From Alphaproteobacteria bacterium (GTDB lineage: Bacteria; Pseudomonadota; Alphaproteobacteria; SHVV01), in the NCBI GenBank assembly GCA_016869275.1, contig VGEO01000020.1, positions 1 through 39,176 on the forward strand: 39,176 bases of DNA, read 5' to 3'. The first letter of the stretch is position 1; each line of letters opens with the position of its first letter. The notes under the pieces were generated by a model. That model had not been told where the DNA came from and searched no databases. It saw nothing but the letters and a program-made list of their open reading frames with translations. Position numbers and translations under genes: made by a program. Of the stretch, positions 9,549 to 17,917 are shown in pieces.

Positions 9549-10892
9549 ATGCCTTCGGCCGCCGAACAAATCGCCGCCAACATCAACTTGGGCGCCTTTG
9601 CCAAGGCGACCGAGCTCAAGAAGCGTATTTGGTTCACGCTCGGCATCCTGCTGGTGTACCGGCTCGGGACCTACATCCCGGTGCCGGGGATCGATCCGCA
9701 AGTGCTGGCCGAGATTTTCCAGCAACAGCAGGGCGGCATTCTCGGCATGTTCGACATGTTCGCGGGCGGCGCGCTCGGGCGCATGACGATCTTCGCGTTG
9801 AACGTGCTGCCCTATATCTCGTCCTCGATCATCATCCAGTTGATGACGACCGTCTCGCCCCACCTCGAGGCGCTGAAGAAAGAGGGCGAGCAGGGCCGCA
9901 AGAAGCTCAATCAGTACACGCGCTACGGCACCGTGCTGTTGGCGGCGATGCAGAGCTACGGGATCGCGGTTGGCCTCGAGAGCATGTCCGGATCGACCGG
10001 GGCGGCGGTGGTCGAGGCCGGGCTCTTCTTCCGCGTCAGTACCGTCATCACCCTGACCGGCGGCACCATGTTCCTGATGTGGCTCGGCGAGCAAGTGACC
10101 GCGCGCGGCATCGGCAACGGCATTTCACTCATCATTTTCGCCGGCATCGTCGCCAACTTGCCGTCCTCGATCGCCGGCACCCTCGAGCTCGGCCGTACCG
10201 GCGCGCTGTCGCCGCTTCTGATCATCGCGCTGATCGCACTCGTGTTCGCGACCATCGCCGTCATCGTCTTCCTCGAGCGGGCCCAGCGGCGGCTGGTGGT
10301 GCAGTATCCGAAGCGCCAGGTCGGCAGCCGCATGTTCGGCGGCGAAAGCTCGCACCTGCCGCTCAAGCTCAATACCTCGGGCGTGATCCCGCCGATCTTC
10401 GCCTCCTCGCTGCTGCTGCTGCCGGTGACGGTCGCGAGCTTCTCGGCCCAGGGCGGCCCGAGCTGGCTGATCGACATCACCGCGTTCCTCGGCCGCGGCC
10501 AAATCGGCTACCTCCTGATCTACGCCGCGCTCATCATCTTCTTCGCGTTCTTTTACACCGCGGTCGTCTTCAACCCGGCCGACACCGCCGACAATCTGAA
10601 AAAATACGGCGGCTTCATCCCCGGCATCCGCCCCGGCGCCAACACCGCCGAGTATCTCGACTACGTGCTGACGCGGCTGACCGTGGTCGGCGCCGCTTAC
10701 CTCACCATCGTCTGCCTATTGCCGGAGATTCTGATTTCCCAGTACAGCGTGCCGTTCTATTTCGGCGGAACCTCGCTCCTGATCGTCGTCAACGTGACGA
10801 TGGATACGATCGCGCAGATTCAGTCGCACCTGATCGCCCATCAATACGAAGGGCTGATCAAGAAGTCGAAACTGCGAGGCCGCAACAAGTGA
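9549..10892 (+). CDS. secY: Preprotein translocase subunit SecY
   Basis: The 447-residue polytopic protein is the channel subunit of the SecYEG translocon in the inner membrane. It has the conserved first transmembrane region with LVYRLGTYIPVPGID, the plug region QQQGGILGMFDMFAGGAL, and cytosolic loops including QRRLVVQYPKRQVGSRMFGG and NPADTADNLKKYGGFIPGIR. About ten hydrophobic segments are visible. Its stop overlaps the GTG start of adk by four bases (GTGA). Confidence 0.97.
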   Translation: MPSAAEQIAANINLGAFAKATELKKRIWFTLGILLVYRLGTYIPVPGIDPQVLAEIFQQQQGGILGMFDMFAGGALGRMTIFALNVLPYISSSIIIQLMTTVSPHLEALKKEGEQGRKKLNQYTRYGTVLLAAMQSYGIAVGLESMSGSTGAAVVEAGLFFRVSTVITLTGGTMFLMWLGEQVTARGIGNGISLIIFAGIVANLPSSIAGTLELGRTGALSPLLIIALIALVFATIAVIVFLERAQRRLVVQYPKRQVGSRMFGGESSHLPLKLNTSGVIPPIFASSLLLLPVTVASFSAQGGPSWLIDITAFLGRGQIGYLLIYAALIIFFAFFYTAVVFNPADTADNLKKYGGFIPGIRPGANTAEYLDYVLTRLTVVGAAYLTIVCLLPEILISQYSVPFYFGGTSLLIVVNVTMDTIAQIQSHLIAHQYEGLIKKSKLRGRNK

Positions 10893-11539
10893 TCCTGATC
10901 CTGCTCGGTCCCCCGGGCGCCGGCAAAGGCACCCAAGCCAAACGCATCGAGGAGCGCTTCGGCTTGCTCACGCTCTCGACCGGCGACATGCTGCGCACCG
11001 CGGTCCGCGAAGGAACCGACGTCGGCAAGCGCGCCAAAGCGGTGATGGACGCCGGCAAGCTCGTTTCGGACGAGATCATCGTCGCGATCGTCGATGAGGC
11101 GATCGGACGGCTCGAGCCGACCCAGGGGTTCATCTTGGACGGCGTGCCGCGCACCACCGCGCAGGCCGACGCGATCGGCGCCATTCTCGAGAAACGCGGC
11201 CGCACCCTCGACCACGTCATCGAGATGAAGGTCGACGACACGGTCCTGACCGAGCGCATCACCGGGCGCTTCACCTGCGCCAAGTGCGGTGCCGGATATC
11301 ACGACACCTTCAAGAAAACCAAGGTCGCCGGCGTTTGCGATAAATGCGGGAGCCGCGAGTTCACGCGACGTTCCGACGATAACGCCGACACCGTCAAAGC
11401 CCGGCTCAAGGCCTACCACGCCGAGACCGCGCCGCTCCTCGACTACTACCGGCAGCGCGGCCTGATCCGCGCCGTCGACGGCATGGCGGAGATCGACCAA
11501 GTGACCCGCCAGATGGAACAAGTGCTTACGCGTAACTAG
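10889..11539 (+). CDS. adk: Adenylate kinase with four-cysteine lid
   Basis: The 216-residue long-form adenylate kinase interconverts ATP+AMP and 2 ADP. The P-loop GPPGAGKGT is at residues 7-15. The LID domain carries Cys130, Cys133, Cys150 and Cys153 (CAKCGAGYHD ... CDKCG), the pattern of zinc-binding forms. The otherwise near-invariant DGFPR motif reads DGVPR, with Val86. It starts from GTG overlapping secY and is the expected secY neighbour in alphaproteobacteria. A 122-bp gap with a promoter candidate follows. Confidence 0.96.
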   Translation: MILILLGPPGAGKGTQAKRIEERFGLLTLSTGDMLRTAVREGTDVGKRAKAVMDAGKLVSDEIIVAIVDEAIGRLEPTQGFILDGVPRTTAQADAIGAILEKRGRTLDHVIEMKVDDTVLTERITGRFTCAKCGAGYHDTFKKTKVAGVCDKCGSREFTRRSDDNADTVKARLKAYHAETAPLLDYYRQRGLIRAVDGMAEIDQVTRQMEQVLTRN

Positions 11540-11568
11540 TTGAAGTGAAACGATAAGTTGGGTGTCGA

Positions 11569-11597
11569 TTGACTTGACCCGGCTGCGCCTCTAAAAA
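11569..11597 (+). promoter_or_regulatory. Sigma-70-type promoter candidate for the alpha operon
   Basis: TTGACT at 11569-11574 and TAAAAA at 11592-11597 are separated by exactly 17 bp. A start site about 7 nt further on would give a leader of roughly 60 nt ahead of the rpsM GTG at 11662, with ggagag at 11651-11656 as ribosome binding site. This lies in the widest gap inside the ribosomal cluster. Function is inferred from the match to the consensus. Confidence 0.6.
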
Positions 11598-11661
11598 GAC
11601 GCGGCCGCGCCCAGGTCCCACATCGATAATGACTACCCAACGTTGCTGAAGGAGAGCGAAC

Positions 11662-12039
11662 GTGGCTCGTATTGCCGGCGTCAATATACCGACCAATAAG
11701 CGCGTCGAGATCGCGCTGCGCTACATCTATGGCGTTGGACCGGCCCGCGCGACCGACATCTGCAAGCGGCTCAACATCGGGACCCAGAAGCGGGTCAGTC
11801 AGTTGACCGAAGGTGAAATCATTCAAATCCGCGAGATGATCGACCAGGAGTACACGGTCGAAGGCGATCTCCGCCGCGAGATCGCGATGAATATCAAGCG
11901 GTTGATGGATCTGGGCTGCTACCGCGGTCTGCGCCATCGTCGCGGCTTGCCGGTGCGCGGCCAGCGCACGCATACCAATGCGCGTACCCGGAAAGGCCCG
12001 GCGCGCGCGATCGCAGGCAAGAAGAAGGCAGTCGTCTGA
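11662..12039 (+). CDS. rpsM: 30S ribosomal protein S13
   Basis: The 125-residue S13 starts from GTG and begins [20 protein letters not shown]. The C-terminal [20 protein letters not shown] segment is the family signature. S13 contacts P-site tRNA and forms intersubunit bridges with L5. No rpmJ (L36) gene lies upstream, unlike in E. coli, as usual for this class. Confidence 0.98.
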   Translation: MARIAGVNIPTNKRVEIALRYIYGVGPARATDICKRLNIGTQKRVSQLTEGEIIQIREMIDQEYTVEGDLRREIAMNIKRLMDLGCYRGLRHRRGLPVRGQRTHTNARTRKGPARAIAGKKKAVV

Positions 12040-12041
12040 CC

Positions 12042-12506
12042 ATGGCCAAAGAACCTCAAGAAGCGCCGCCCTCCGCGTCGACGCCCGCTCCGGCCGCCGG
12101 CGGCGGTGCCGCGGCGCCTGCCCAGGGCGGCGGTCGCGTCAAGCGGCGCGAGCGCAAGAACATCACCTCGGGCGTCGCCCACGTGAATGCGACGTTCAAC
12201 AACACCATGATCACGATCACCGACGCCCAGGGCAACACCATCGCGTGGTCGTCCTCGGGCCAGCAAGGGTTCAAGGGCTCGCGCAAGTCGACGCCGTTCG
12301 CCGCCCAGATGGCGGCGGAAGCGGCCGGGCGCAAAGCTCAGGAGCACGGCGTCAAGACCCTCGAGATCGAGGTCAAGGGGCCGGGCTCGGGGCGCGAGTC
12401 GGCCTTGCGCGCGTTGCAGGCGGTCGGGTTTCAGATCACCGCAATTCGCGACGTCACCCCGATCCCGCACAACGGCTGCCGGCCGCCCAAGCGTCGCAGG
12501 GTGTAA
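12042..12506 (+). CDS. rpsK: 30S ribosomal protein S11 with N-terminal extension
   Basis: The 154-residue protein is about 25 residues longer than the usual 129. The first 30 residues are an Ala/Pro/Gly-rich extension ([20 protein letters not shown]). The standard core begins with the basic [20 protein letters not shown] and ends [18 protein letters not shown]11 forms the platform near the Shine-Dalgarno helix. The ATG at 12042 follows the rpsM stop closely. Confidence 0.96.
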   Translation: MAKEPQEAPPSASTPAPAAGGGAAAPAQGGGRVKRRERKNITSGVAHVNATFNNTMITITDAQGNTIAWSSSGQQGFKGSRKSTPFAAQMAAEAAGRKAQEHGVKTLEIEVKGPGSGRESALRALQAVGFQITAIRDVTPIPHNGCRPPKRRRV

Positions 12507-12519
12507 CGCGTTGGTGCGA

Positions 12520-12545
12520 CGGCGGCTGCGGGATCGCAGCCGCTG
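12520..12545 (+). promoter_or_regulatory. Perfect GC-rich hairpin between rpsK and rpoA
   Basis: GCGGCTGCG at 12522-12530 and CGCAGCCGC at 12535-12543 pair perfectly around the tetraloop GGAT. One G-T and one C-G pair can extend the stem to 11 bp. TGTGTTCGTT follows, which is only moderately T-rich. It sits where rpsD lies in many other bacteria. It could be a partial terminator, a processing site or a stabilising structure for the rpoA message; the sequence alone does not decide. Confidence 0.5.
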
Positions 12546-12602
12546 TGTTCGTTGAGTCTCGCGTCTGGTCAAGACGCTCACGCCTATGAAGGAAGCGATA
12601 AC

Positions 12603-13625
12603 GTGGTTCAGATCCAGAAAAATTGGAAAGAACTGATCAAACCGAACAAGCTCGTGGTCGAGCCGGGCGACGATGCCAAGCGTTTCGGCACCATCGTCGC
12701 CGAACCGCTCGAGCGCGGCTTCGGCCTGACGCTCGGCAACGCGCTCAGGCGCGTGCTGCTGTCGTCGCTGCAGGGCTCGGCGGTGACCGCGCTCCACATC
12801 GACGGCGTCCTACACGAGTTTTCGTCGATCCCGGGCGTGCGCGAGGACGTGACCGACATCGTCCTCAACATCAAGGCGTTGGCGCTGCGCATGCACGGCG
12901 AGGGCCCCAAGCGGATGAAGCTCGCCGCGACCGGCCCGGGCGAGGTCAAGGCCGGGCAGATCGAAGCCGGCCACGACATCGAGATCCTCAACCCCGAGCT
13001 CGTGATCTGCACCCTCGACCAGGCGGCCAAGCTCAACATGGAGCTCACCGTCAAGAACGGCAAAGGGTACGTCTCGGCCGATCGCAACCGGCCCGAGGAT
13101 GCGCAGATCGGGTTGATCCCGATTGATGCGATCTACAGCCCGGTCCGCCGCGTCTCCTACCGGGTCGAGAACACCCGCGAAGGCCAGATTCTCGATTACG
13201 ACAAGCTGACGATGCAGATCGAGACCAACGGCGCGGTCGCACCCGAGGACGCGGTCGCCTACGCCGCGCGCATCCTGCAGGACCAGCTCCAGCTCTTCAT
13301 CAGCTTCGAAGAGCCGGTCGAACGCCCGCGCGAGGACAAGATCGTCGAGCCGCAGTTCAACCGCAACCTGTTGCGCCGGGTCGACGAACTCGAGCTCTCG
13401 GTTCGCTCGGCCAACTGCCTCAAGAACGACAATATCGTCTACATCGGTGACCTCATCCAGAAGACCGAGGCCGAGATGCTGCGGACCCCGAACTTCGGCC
13501 GCAAGTCGTTGAACGAAATCAAGGAAGTGCTGACGGCGATGGGCCTCCATTTGGGCATGGAAGTCGCCAACTGGCCGCCGGAAAACATCGAAGAGATGGC
13601 GAAGAAGCTCGAGGAAAACTTCTAG
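12603..13625 (+). CDS. rpoA: DNA-directed RNA polymerase subunit alpha
   Basis: The 340-residue protein scaffolds RNA polymerase assembly through its N-terminal domain (roughly 1-235, with [20 protein letters not shown]). It contacts UP elements and activators through the C-terminal domain (roughly 255-325, with LVRSANC-like [20 protein letters not shown] and [16 protein letters not shown]). The frame is open from a TTG at 12552. The GTG at 12603 with gaaggaag upstream gives [17 protein letters not shown], matching the usual alphaproteobacterial start and length. Confidence 0.96.
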   Translation: MVQIQKNWKELIKPNKLVVEPGDDAKRFGTIVAEPLERGFGLTLGNALRRVLLSSLQGSAVTALHIDGVLHEFSSIPGVREDVTDIVLNIKALALRMHGEGPKRMKLAATGPGEVKAGQIEAGHDIEILNPELVICTLDQAAKLNMELTVKNGKGYVSADRNRPEDAQIGLIPIDAIYSPVRRVSYRVENTREGQILDYDKLTMQIETNGAVAPEDAVAYAARILQDQLQLFISFEEPVERPREDKIVEPQFNRNLLRRVDELELSVRSANCLKNDNIVYIGDLIQKTEAEMLRTPNFGRKSLNEIKEVLTAMGLHLGMEVANWPPENIEEMAKKLEENF

Positions 13626-13660
13626 GCGTCGCGCTCCGGCGCGAAGCGAGGGAAACAGTC

Positions 13661-14098
13661 ATGCGTCACCGTATGCACGGCCGGCGATTGGGACGACCGA
13701 CCGACCACCGACTGGCGATGCTCGCCAATCTGGCGGCGTCGCTGATCAAGCACGAACAGATCACGACCACGCTGCCCAAGGCGAAGGAACTGCGTGCGGT
13801 CGTCGACAAGCTGATCTCGCTCGGTAAGCGCGGCGACCTCCACGCCCGCCGCCAGGCGCTGGCGTTCTTGCCCGAACGCGCGACCGTTTCCAAGCTGTTC
13901 GCGACGCTCGGGCCGCGCTATGCCGCGCGCAAGGGCGGCTACACCCGCGTTCTCAAGGCCGGCTTCCGCTACGGCGACTCGGCGCCGCTCGCGATCATCG
14001 AGCTGATCGACCGCGATCCAGCCGCCAAGGGCGTCGATTCCGGGCCGACCGCCGAGAAAGCGGCCGCGACGCAGGAAGAGCAGGCCGCGGCGACCTGA
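13661..14098 (+). CDS. rplQ: 50S ribosomal protein L17
   Basis: The 145-residue L17 begins [20 protein letters not shown] and contains [20 protein letters not shown], the standard family motif. The final 25 residues form an Ala/Glu-rich tail after the core. A small hairpin (TCGCGC at 13629-13634 with GCGCGA at 13639-13644) precedes its ribosome binding site. It is the last gene of the cluster, followed by a terminator. Confidence 0.97.
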   Translation: MRHRMHGRRLGRPTDHRLAMLANLAASLIKHEQITTTLPKAKELRAVVDKLISLGKRGDLHARRQALAFLPERATVSKLFATLGPRYAARKGGYTRVLKAGFRYGDSAPLAIIELIDRDPAAKGVDSGPTAEKAAATQEEQAAAT

Positions 14099-14123
14099 GG
14101 CGGTCCGATCCGCCGCTCGACCG

Positions 14124-14148
14124 GGGCAGCCGTCCGGCTGCCCTTTTT
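14124..14148 (+). terminator. Intrinsic terminator of the ribosomal protein cluster
   Basis: GGGCAGCC (14124-14131) and GGCTGCCC (14136-14143) form an 8-bp GC stem with a GTCC loop, directly followed by TTTTT (14144-14148). It lies 25 bp after the rplQ stop and 24 bp before the next ATG. This is a textbook Rho-independent terminator. Confidence 0.9.
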
Positions 14149-14172
14149 CGATTCCGGCGCTAGATTGAAGGC

Positions 14173-15594
14173 ATGAGATCGACCCGATGGCTCGGCGCGG
14201 CTGGGGCCGGCGCGGCGTTCGCCGCCGCGCTGCTGCTCGCGCCGCCGGCATCCGCGCAGAAGGCGGTACCGGCCACCCGCGCCGCGGTCGAGGCGTCCTA
14301 CGCCCCACTGGTCAAGAAGGCGGCGCCGGCGGTCGTCAACGTCTTCAGCCGCCGGGTGGTGCGCCAGGCGCGTTCGCCGCTGCTCGAGGACCCGTTTTTT
14401 CGCCGCTTCTTCGGCGAGGATTCGCCCCTCGGCCAACCCAGCCAACGCATCCAAAGCTCGCTCGGGTCGGGTGTCGTTCTCCGGTCCGACGGCGTGATCG
14501 TCACCAACCACCACGTCATCAAGGACGCCGCCGAGATCACCGTCGCGCTCGCCGACCGGCGCGAGTTCGAAGCCAAGCTGGTACTCGCCGATGAACGCAC
14601 CGATCTCGCCGTGCTCAAGATTGACGTCGGCAGCGAAGCGCTCCCCGCCCTTGAACTTCGCGACTCCGACGAGGTCGAGGTCGGCGATCTCGTGCTCGCG
14701 ATCGGCAACCCGTTCGGCGTCGGCCAGACCGTGACCAGCGGCATCGTCTCGGCGCTGGCCCGCACCCAGGTCGGGATCACCGATCTCCGCTTCTTCATTC
14801 AGACCGACGCCGCCATCAATCCCGGCAATTCGGGCGGCGCGCTCGTCACCATGGACGGCAAGCTCGCCGGCATCAACACCGCGATCTTCTCGCGCTCCGG
14901 CGGTTCGCTCGGGATCGGTTTCGCGATCCCGGCCAACATGGTCGGCGTCGTGCTCAAGGCGGCGATGGCTGGCGGCCGGGTCAAGCGTCCGTGGCTCGGC
15001 GCCGGCGGCCAGCCGGTGACCCAGGATCTGGCGGCCTCGCTCGGCCTCGCGCGGCCGGGCGGCGTGATCGTCAATAGCGTGCAGAAGAGGAGCCCGGCCG
15101 AGACAGCCGGCTTGCGCGTCGGCGACGTCATCCTGGCGATCGACGGTTACGACGTGATCGACCCCGGCGGACTCGCCTACCGGATCGCAACCCGTCCGAT
15201 CGGCAGCGTCGCAACGGTGGCGATCGTTCGCAACAAGGCGCGAACGACGCTCAAGGTCGCGTTGACCGAACCGCCCGAGGATCCGCCGCGCGAAGAAGCT
15301 TTGCTCGAGGGACGCCACCCGCTCGCCGGCGCGACCGTCGCCAATCTGTCGCCGGCGGTCGCCGACGAGATCGGGTTCGCCGGCGCCCCGACCGGCGTCG
15401 TCGTACTCAAGGTCGCCGCCGAGTCGCCGGCCGCGCGCTTTGGCGTCAAGCCCGAGGACGTCATCGCCGAGGTCAACGGGGTCGCCATCGATCGCGTCGC
15501 GGCGCTGCGGGCGGCGGTGGCGCGGCCGGCGCCCACCTGGCGCCTCGCCATCAGGCGCGGCGAGCGTCTTATCGCCGTGACGATCCAGGGATGA
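14173..15594 (+). CDS. HtrA/DegP-type periplasmic serine protease
   Basis: The 473-residue protein has a signal peptide of about 28 residues (hydrophobic AFAAALLLAPPASA). A trypsin-like domain follows with the triad His114 (TNHHV), Asp144 (ERTDLAVLKID) and Ser220 (NPGNSGGAL), then two PDZ domains (about 285-370 and 390-470). Such proteases degrade or chaperone misfolded envelope proteins, often as oligomers. The ATG is only 24 bp after the terminator and has no well-spaced Shine-Dalgarno. The gene overlaps rarA by ATGA and starts a five-gene coupled chain. DegP versus DegQ/DegS naming cannot be settled. Confidence 0.92.
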   Translation: MRSTRWLGAAGAGAAFAAALLLAPPASAQKAVPATRAAVEASYAPLVKKAAPAVVNVFSRRVVRQARSPLLEDPFFRRFFGEDSPLGQPSQRIQSSLGSGVVLRSDGVIVTNHHVIKDAAEITVALADRREFEAKLVLADERTDLAVLKIDVGSEALPALELRDSDEVEVGDLVLAIGNPFGVGQTVTSGIVSALARTQVGITDLRFFIQTDAAINPGNSGGALVTMDGKLAGINTAIFSRSGGSLGIGFAIPANMVGVVLKAAMAGGRVKRPWLGAGGQPVTQDLAASLGLARPGGVIVNSVQKRSPAETAGLRVGDVILAIDGYDVIDPGGLAYRIATRPIGSVATVAIVRNKARTTLKVALTEPPEDPPREEALLEGRHPLAGATVANLSPAVADEIGFAGAPTGVVVLKVAAESPAARFGVKPEDVIAEVNGVAIDRVAALRAAVARPAPTWRLAIRRGERLIAVTIQG

Positions 15595-16928
15595 AGACGC
15601 TGTTCGAGGCCGCCGGGATCGACGACGAGGCGCCGCGCCCGCTGGCCGATCGTTTGCGCCCGACCGGGCTCGATCGGGTCCTCGGCCAAGATCACCTGCT
15701 GGCGCCGGGCGCGCCGCTTCGACGCATGGTCGAGTCGGGCCACCTGCGCTCGCTCGTCCTGTGGGGACCGCCGGGATCGGGCAAGACCACCATCGCCCGC
15801 ATCCTCGCGCGCGAGAGCGGCATGGACTTCGTTCAGCTTTCGGCGGTGTTTTCGGGAGTCGCCGAGCTTCGCAAGGCGTTCGATGAGGCGCGCGCCCGCC
15901 GCCGCGACGGCCGCGGCACCGTCCTTTTCGTCGACGAGATCCATCGCTTCAACCGCGCCCAGCAGGACGGGTTCCTGCCCGTGGTCGAGGACGGGACCGT
16001 CACGTTGATCGGCGCCACCACCGAGAACCCCTCGTTCGAACTGAACGCGGCGCTGCTGTCGCGCTGCCAGGTGCTGGTGCTGCGCCGGCTGGACGACGCT
16101 GCGCTCGAGGCGCTCCTGGTCCGGGCCGAGGCGGCCCTGAAGCGGCCGCTCCCGCTCGAGCCCGATGCGCGCCAGGCGCTGAAGGCGATGGCCGACGGCG
16201 ACGGGCGCTACCTCCTCAACCTGGCCGAGGAAATCGCCGAATTTCCGACCGCCAAGCCGCTCGGTACCGCGCGCCTGGTCGAGGCGATCCAGAAGCGGGC
16301 GCCGGTCTACGACAAAGCCCAGGAAGGCCACTACAACCTGATCAGCGCGCTCCACAAGTCGCTGCGCGGCTCGGATGCCGATGCCGGGCTCTACTGGCTC
16401 GCGCGCATGCTGGTCGCGGGCGAGGACCCGCTCTACGTGATTCGCCGGCTGACCCGCTTCGCGGTCGAGGATATCGGGCTCGCCGATCCCGAAGCGTTGG
16501 TCCAGGCGATCGCGACCAAGGACGCCTACGACTTCCTCGGCTCGCCCGAAGGCGAGCTCGCGATCGTGCAACTCGTCGTCTATCTCGCGACCGCACCCAA
16601 GTCGAATGCCACCTACCGTGCCGAGGCCGCCGCCAAGCGGGCCGCGCGCGAGCACGGCTCGCTGATGCCGCCGATGCACATTCTGAATGCACCGACCCGG
16701 CTGATGGCGGACTTGGGCTACGCCAAGGGCTACGTCTACGATCACGACACGGCCGATGGGTTCTCGGGCCAGAACTACTTTCCGGACGGCATGGCGCGCG
16801 AGCGTTATTTCGAGCCCGGCGAGCGCGGTTTCGAGCGCGAGGTCAAGAAGCGCCTCGACTATTGGGACAAGCTCCGCGCCGACCGTGCCGCCAACCCGCA
16901 TCCCGGCCGCGGCGACAAATCGCCATGA
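15591..16928 (+). CDS. rarA: Replication-associated recombination protein A (RarA/MgsA AAA+ ATPase)
   Basis: The 445-residue AAA+ protein resembles clamp-loader subunits and RuvB. Walker A is GPPGSGKTT at about residue 59 and Walker B VLFVDEIHRFN at about 111. The sensor 1 region GATTENPSFELNAALLSRC is typical of RarA/Mgs1/WRNIP1. The C-terminal tetramerisation part contains HYNLISALHKSLRGSDADAG and ends in HFKGQ-like FSGQNYFPDG. The family acts at stalled replication forks. It is coupled to its neighbours on both sides by 4-bp overlaps. Confidence 0.94.
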   Translation: MKTLFEAAGIDDEAPRPLADRLRPTGLDRVLGQDHLLAPGAPLRRMVESGHLRSLVLWGPPGSGKTTIARILARESGMDFVQLSAVFSGVAELRKAFDEARARRRDGRGTVLFVDEIHRFNRAQQDGFLPVVEDGTVTLIGATTENPSFELNAALLSRCQVLVLRRLDDAALEALLVRAEAALKRPLPLEPDARQALKAMADGDGRYLLNLAEEIAEFPTAKPLGTARLVEAIQKRAPVYDKAQEGHYNLISALHKSLRGSDADAGLYWLARMLVAGEDPLYVIRRLTRFAVEDIGLADPEALVQAIATKDAYDFLGSPEGELAIVQLVVYLATAPKSNATYRAEAAAKRAAREHGSLMPPMHILNAPTRLMADLGYAKGYVYDHDTADGFSGQNYFPDGMARERYFEPGERGFEREVKKRLDYWDKLRADRAANPHPGRGDKSP

Positions 16929-17917
16929 CGCAGCGCACCGTGACGGTCGAACCGGACGATGGCGGCGTGCGTCTCGATCGCTGGCTGCGCCGGCGCTTCC
17001 CCGCCCTCGGCAACGCCAAGGTCCAGAAGCTGCTGCGCACCGGCCAGATCCGAGTCGATGGCGGCCGCGCCAAGGCCAACCAACGCCTCGCCGCCGGCCA
17101 AGAGGTGCGCTTGCCGCCGTTCCTGCACGAGGATGCGGCGCCCAACCGTTCTCCCCCGCGCCAGCGCGATATCGATGCGGTGAAGCGCCTGATCCTCTAC
17201 GAGGACGAGCAGGTGCTGGTGCTCGACAAACCAACCGGACTCGCGGTCCAGGGAGGGAGCAAGCTCTCGCGCCATCTCGATCAAATGCTGGAAAGCCTGG
17301 TTGGCGCCAAGGGCGAGCGACCGAAGCTCGTCCACCGGCTCGACAAGGAGACCAGCGGCATCTTGGTGTTGGCCAAGACCGTCAACGCCGCCGGCTCGCT
17401 CACCCAGTCGTTTCGCACCGCCGCCGCACGCAAGATCTATTGGGCCTTGGTTAAAGGTGTCCCGGTGCCGCGGAGCGGCCTGATCGAAAAACCGCTCGCC
17501 AAGCAGTGGACCCCGGCCGGCGAGCGCGTGGTGGTCGCCGCCGATGGCAAGCCGGCACGGAGCCGCTATGCCGTGATCGACACGCTCGGCAAGGACCTCG
17601 CCTGGCTGGCGCTCGCACCGCTCACCGGCCGCACCCACCAGCTTCGCGTCCATTGCGCCGCGCTCGGGCACCCGATCGTCGGCGATGCCAAGTACGGCGG
17701 CGAAATCGCGCTCGCGATCGCCGGTCCGATGGCACCGCTGCTCCACCTTCATGCCCGCGCGATTGACGTCCCGCATCCGTCGGGGAAACGGCTACGGGTG
17801 ATGGCGCCGTTGCCGCCGGCGCTGCGCGCCTCGTGGCGGACGTTCGGGTTCGACCCGCGCGAGGACGACGACCCGTTCGCGCCGATCCGCTTCAAGGACC
17901 GCATCGCCCGGACATGA
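16925..17917 (+). CDS. RluC/RluD-family 23S rRNA pseudouridine synthase
   Basis: The 330-residue protein has an N-terminal S4 RNA-binding domain (RLDRWLRRRFPALGNAKVQK, about residues 17-62) and a RluA-type catalytic domain. The catalytic motif HRLDKETSG at 137-145 supplies Asp140. LTGRTHQLRVHCAALGHPIVGD is also diagnostic. The most likely target is 23S rRNA, as for RluC, but RluD cannot be excluded. The ATG at 16925 overlaps the rarA stop; the longer open frame starting at 16862 lies inside rarA. Confidence 0.92.
   Translation: MTQRTVTVEPDDGGVRLDRWLRRRFPALGNAKVQKLLRTGQIRVDGGRAKANQRLAAGQEVRLPPFLHEDAAPNRSPPRQRDIDAVKRLILYEDEQVLVLDKPTGLAVQGGSKLSRHLDQMLESLVGAKGERPKLVHRLDKETSGILVLAKTVNAAGSLTQSFRTAAARKIYWALVKGVPVPRSGLIEKPLAKQWTPAGERVVVAADGKPARSRYAVIDTLGKDLAWLALAPLTGRTHQLRVHCAALGHPIVGDAKYGGEIALAIAGPMAPLLHLHARAIDVPHPSGKRLRVMAPLPPALRASWRTFGFDPREDDDPFAPIRFKDRIART

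Noticed and set aside
9629-11539. A 636-codon plus-strand frame covering secY in another frame and continuing into adk
   Set aside because: Only the part after 10889 is adenylate kinase; the upstream part is an out-of-frame translation of secY, so this is not a fusion protein.
11557-11640. GTTGGGT and ACCCAAC as a long-range stem in the rpsM leader
   Set aside because: The first arm lies upstream of the predicted promoter, so it would not be in that transcript; 7 bp across about 70 nt is weak.
15177-17234. A 685-codon minus-strand open frame across the protease, rarA and the pseudouridine synthase
   Set aside because: Same antisense effect of third-position GC; no family motifs and it conflicts with three clear genes.
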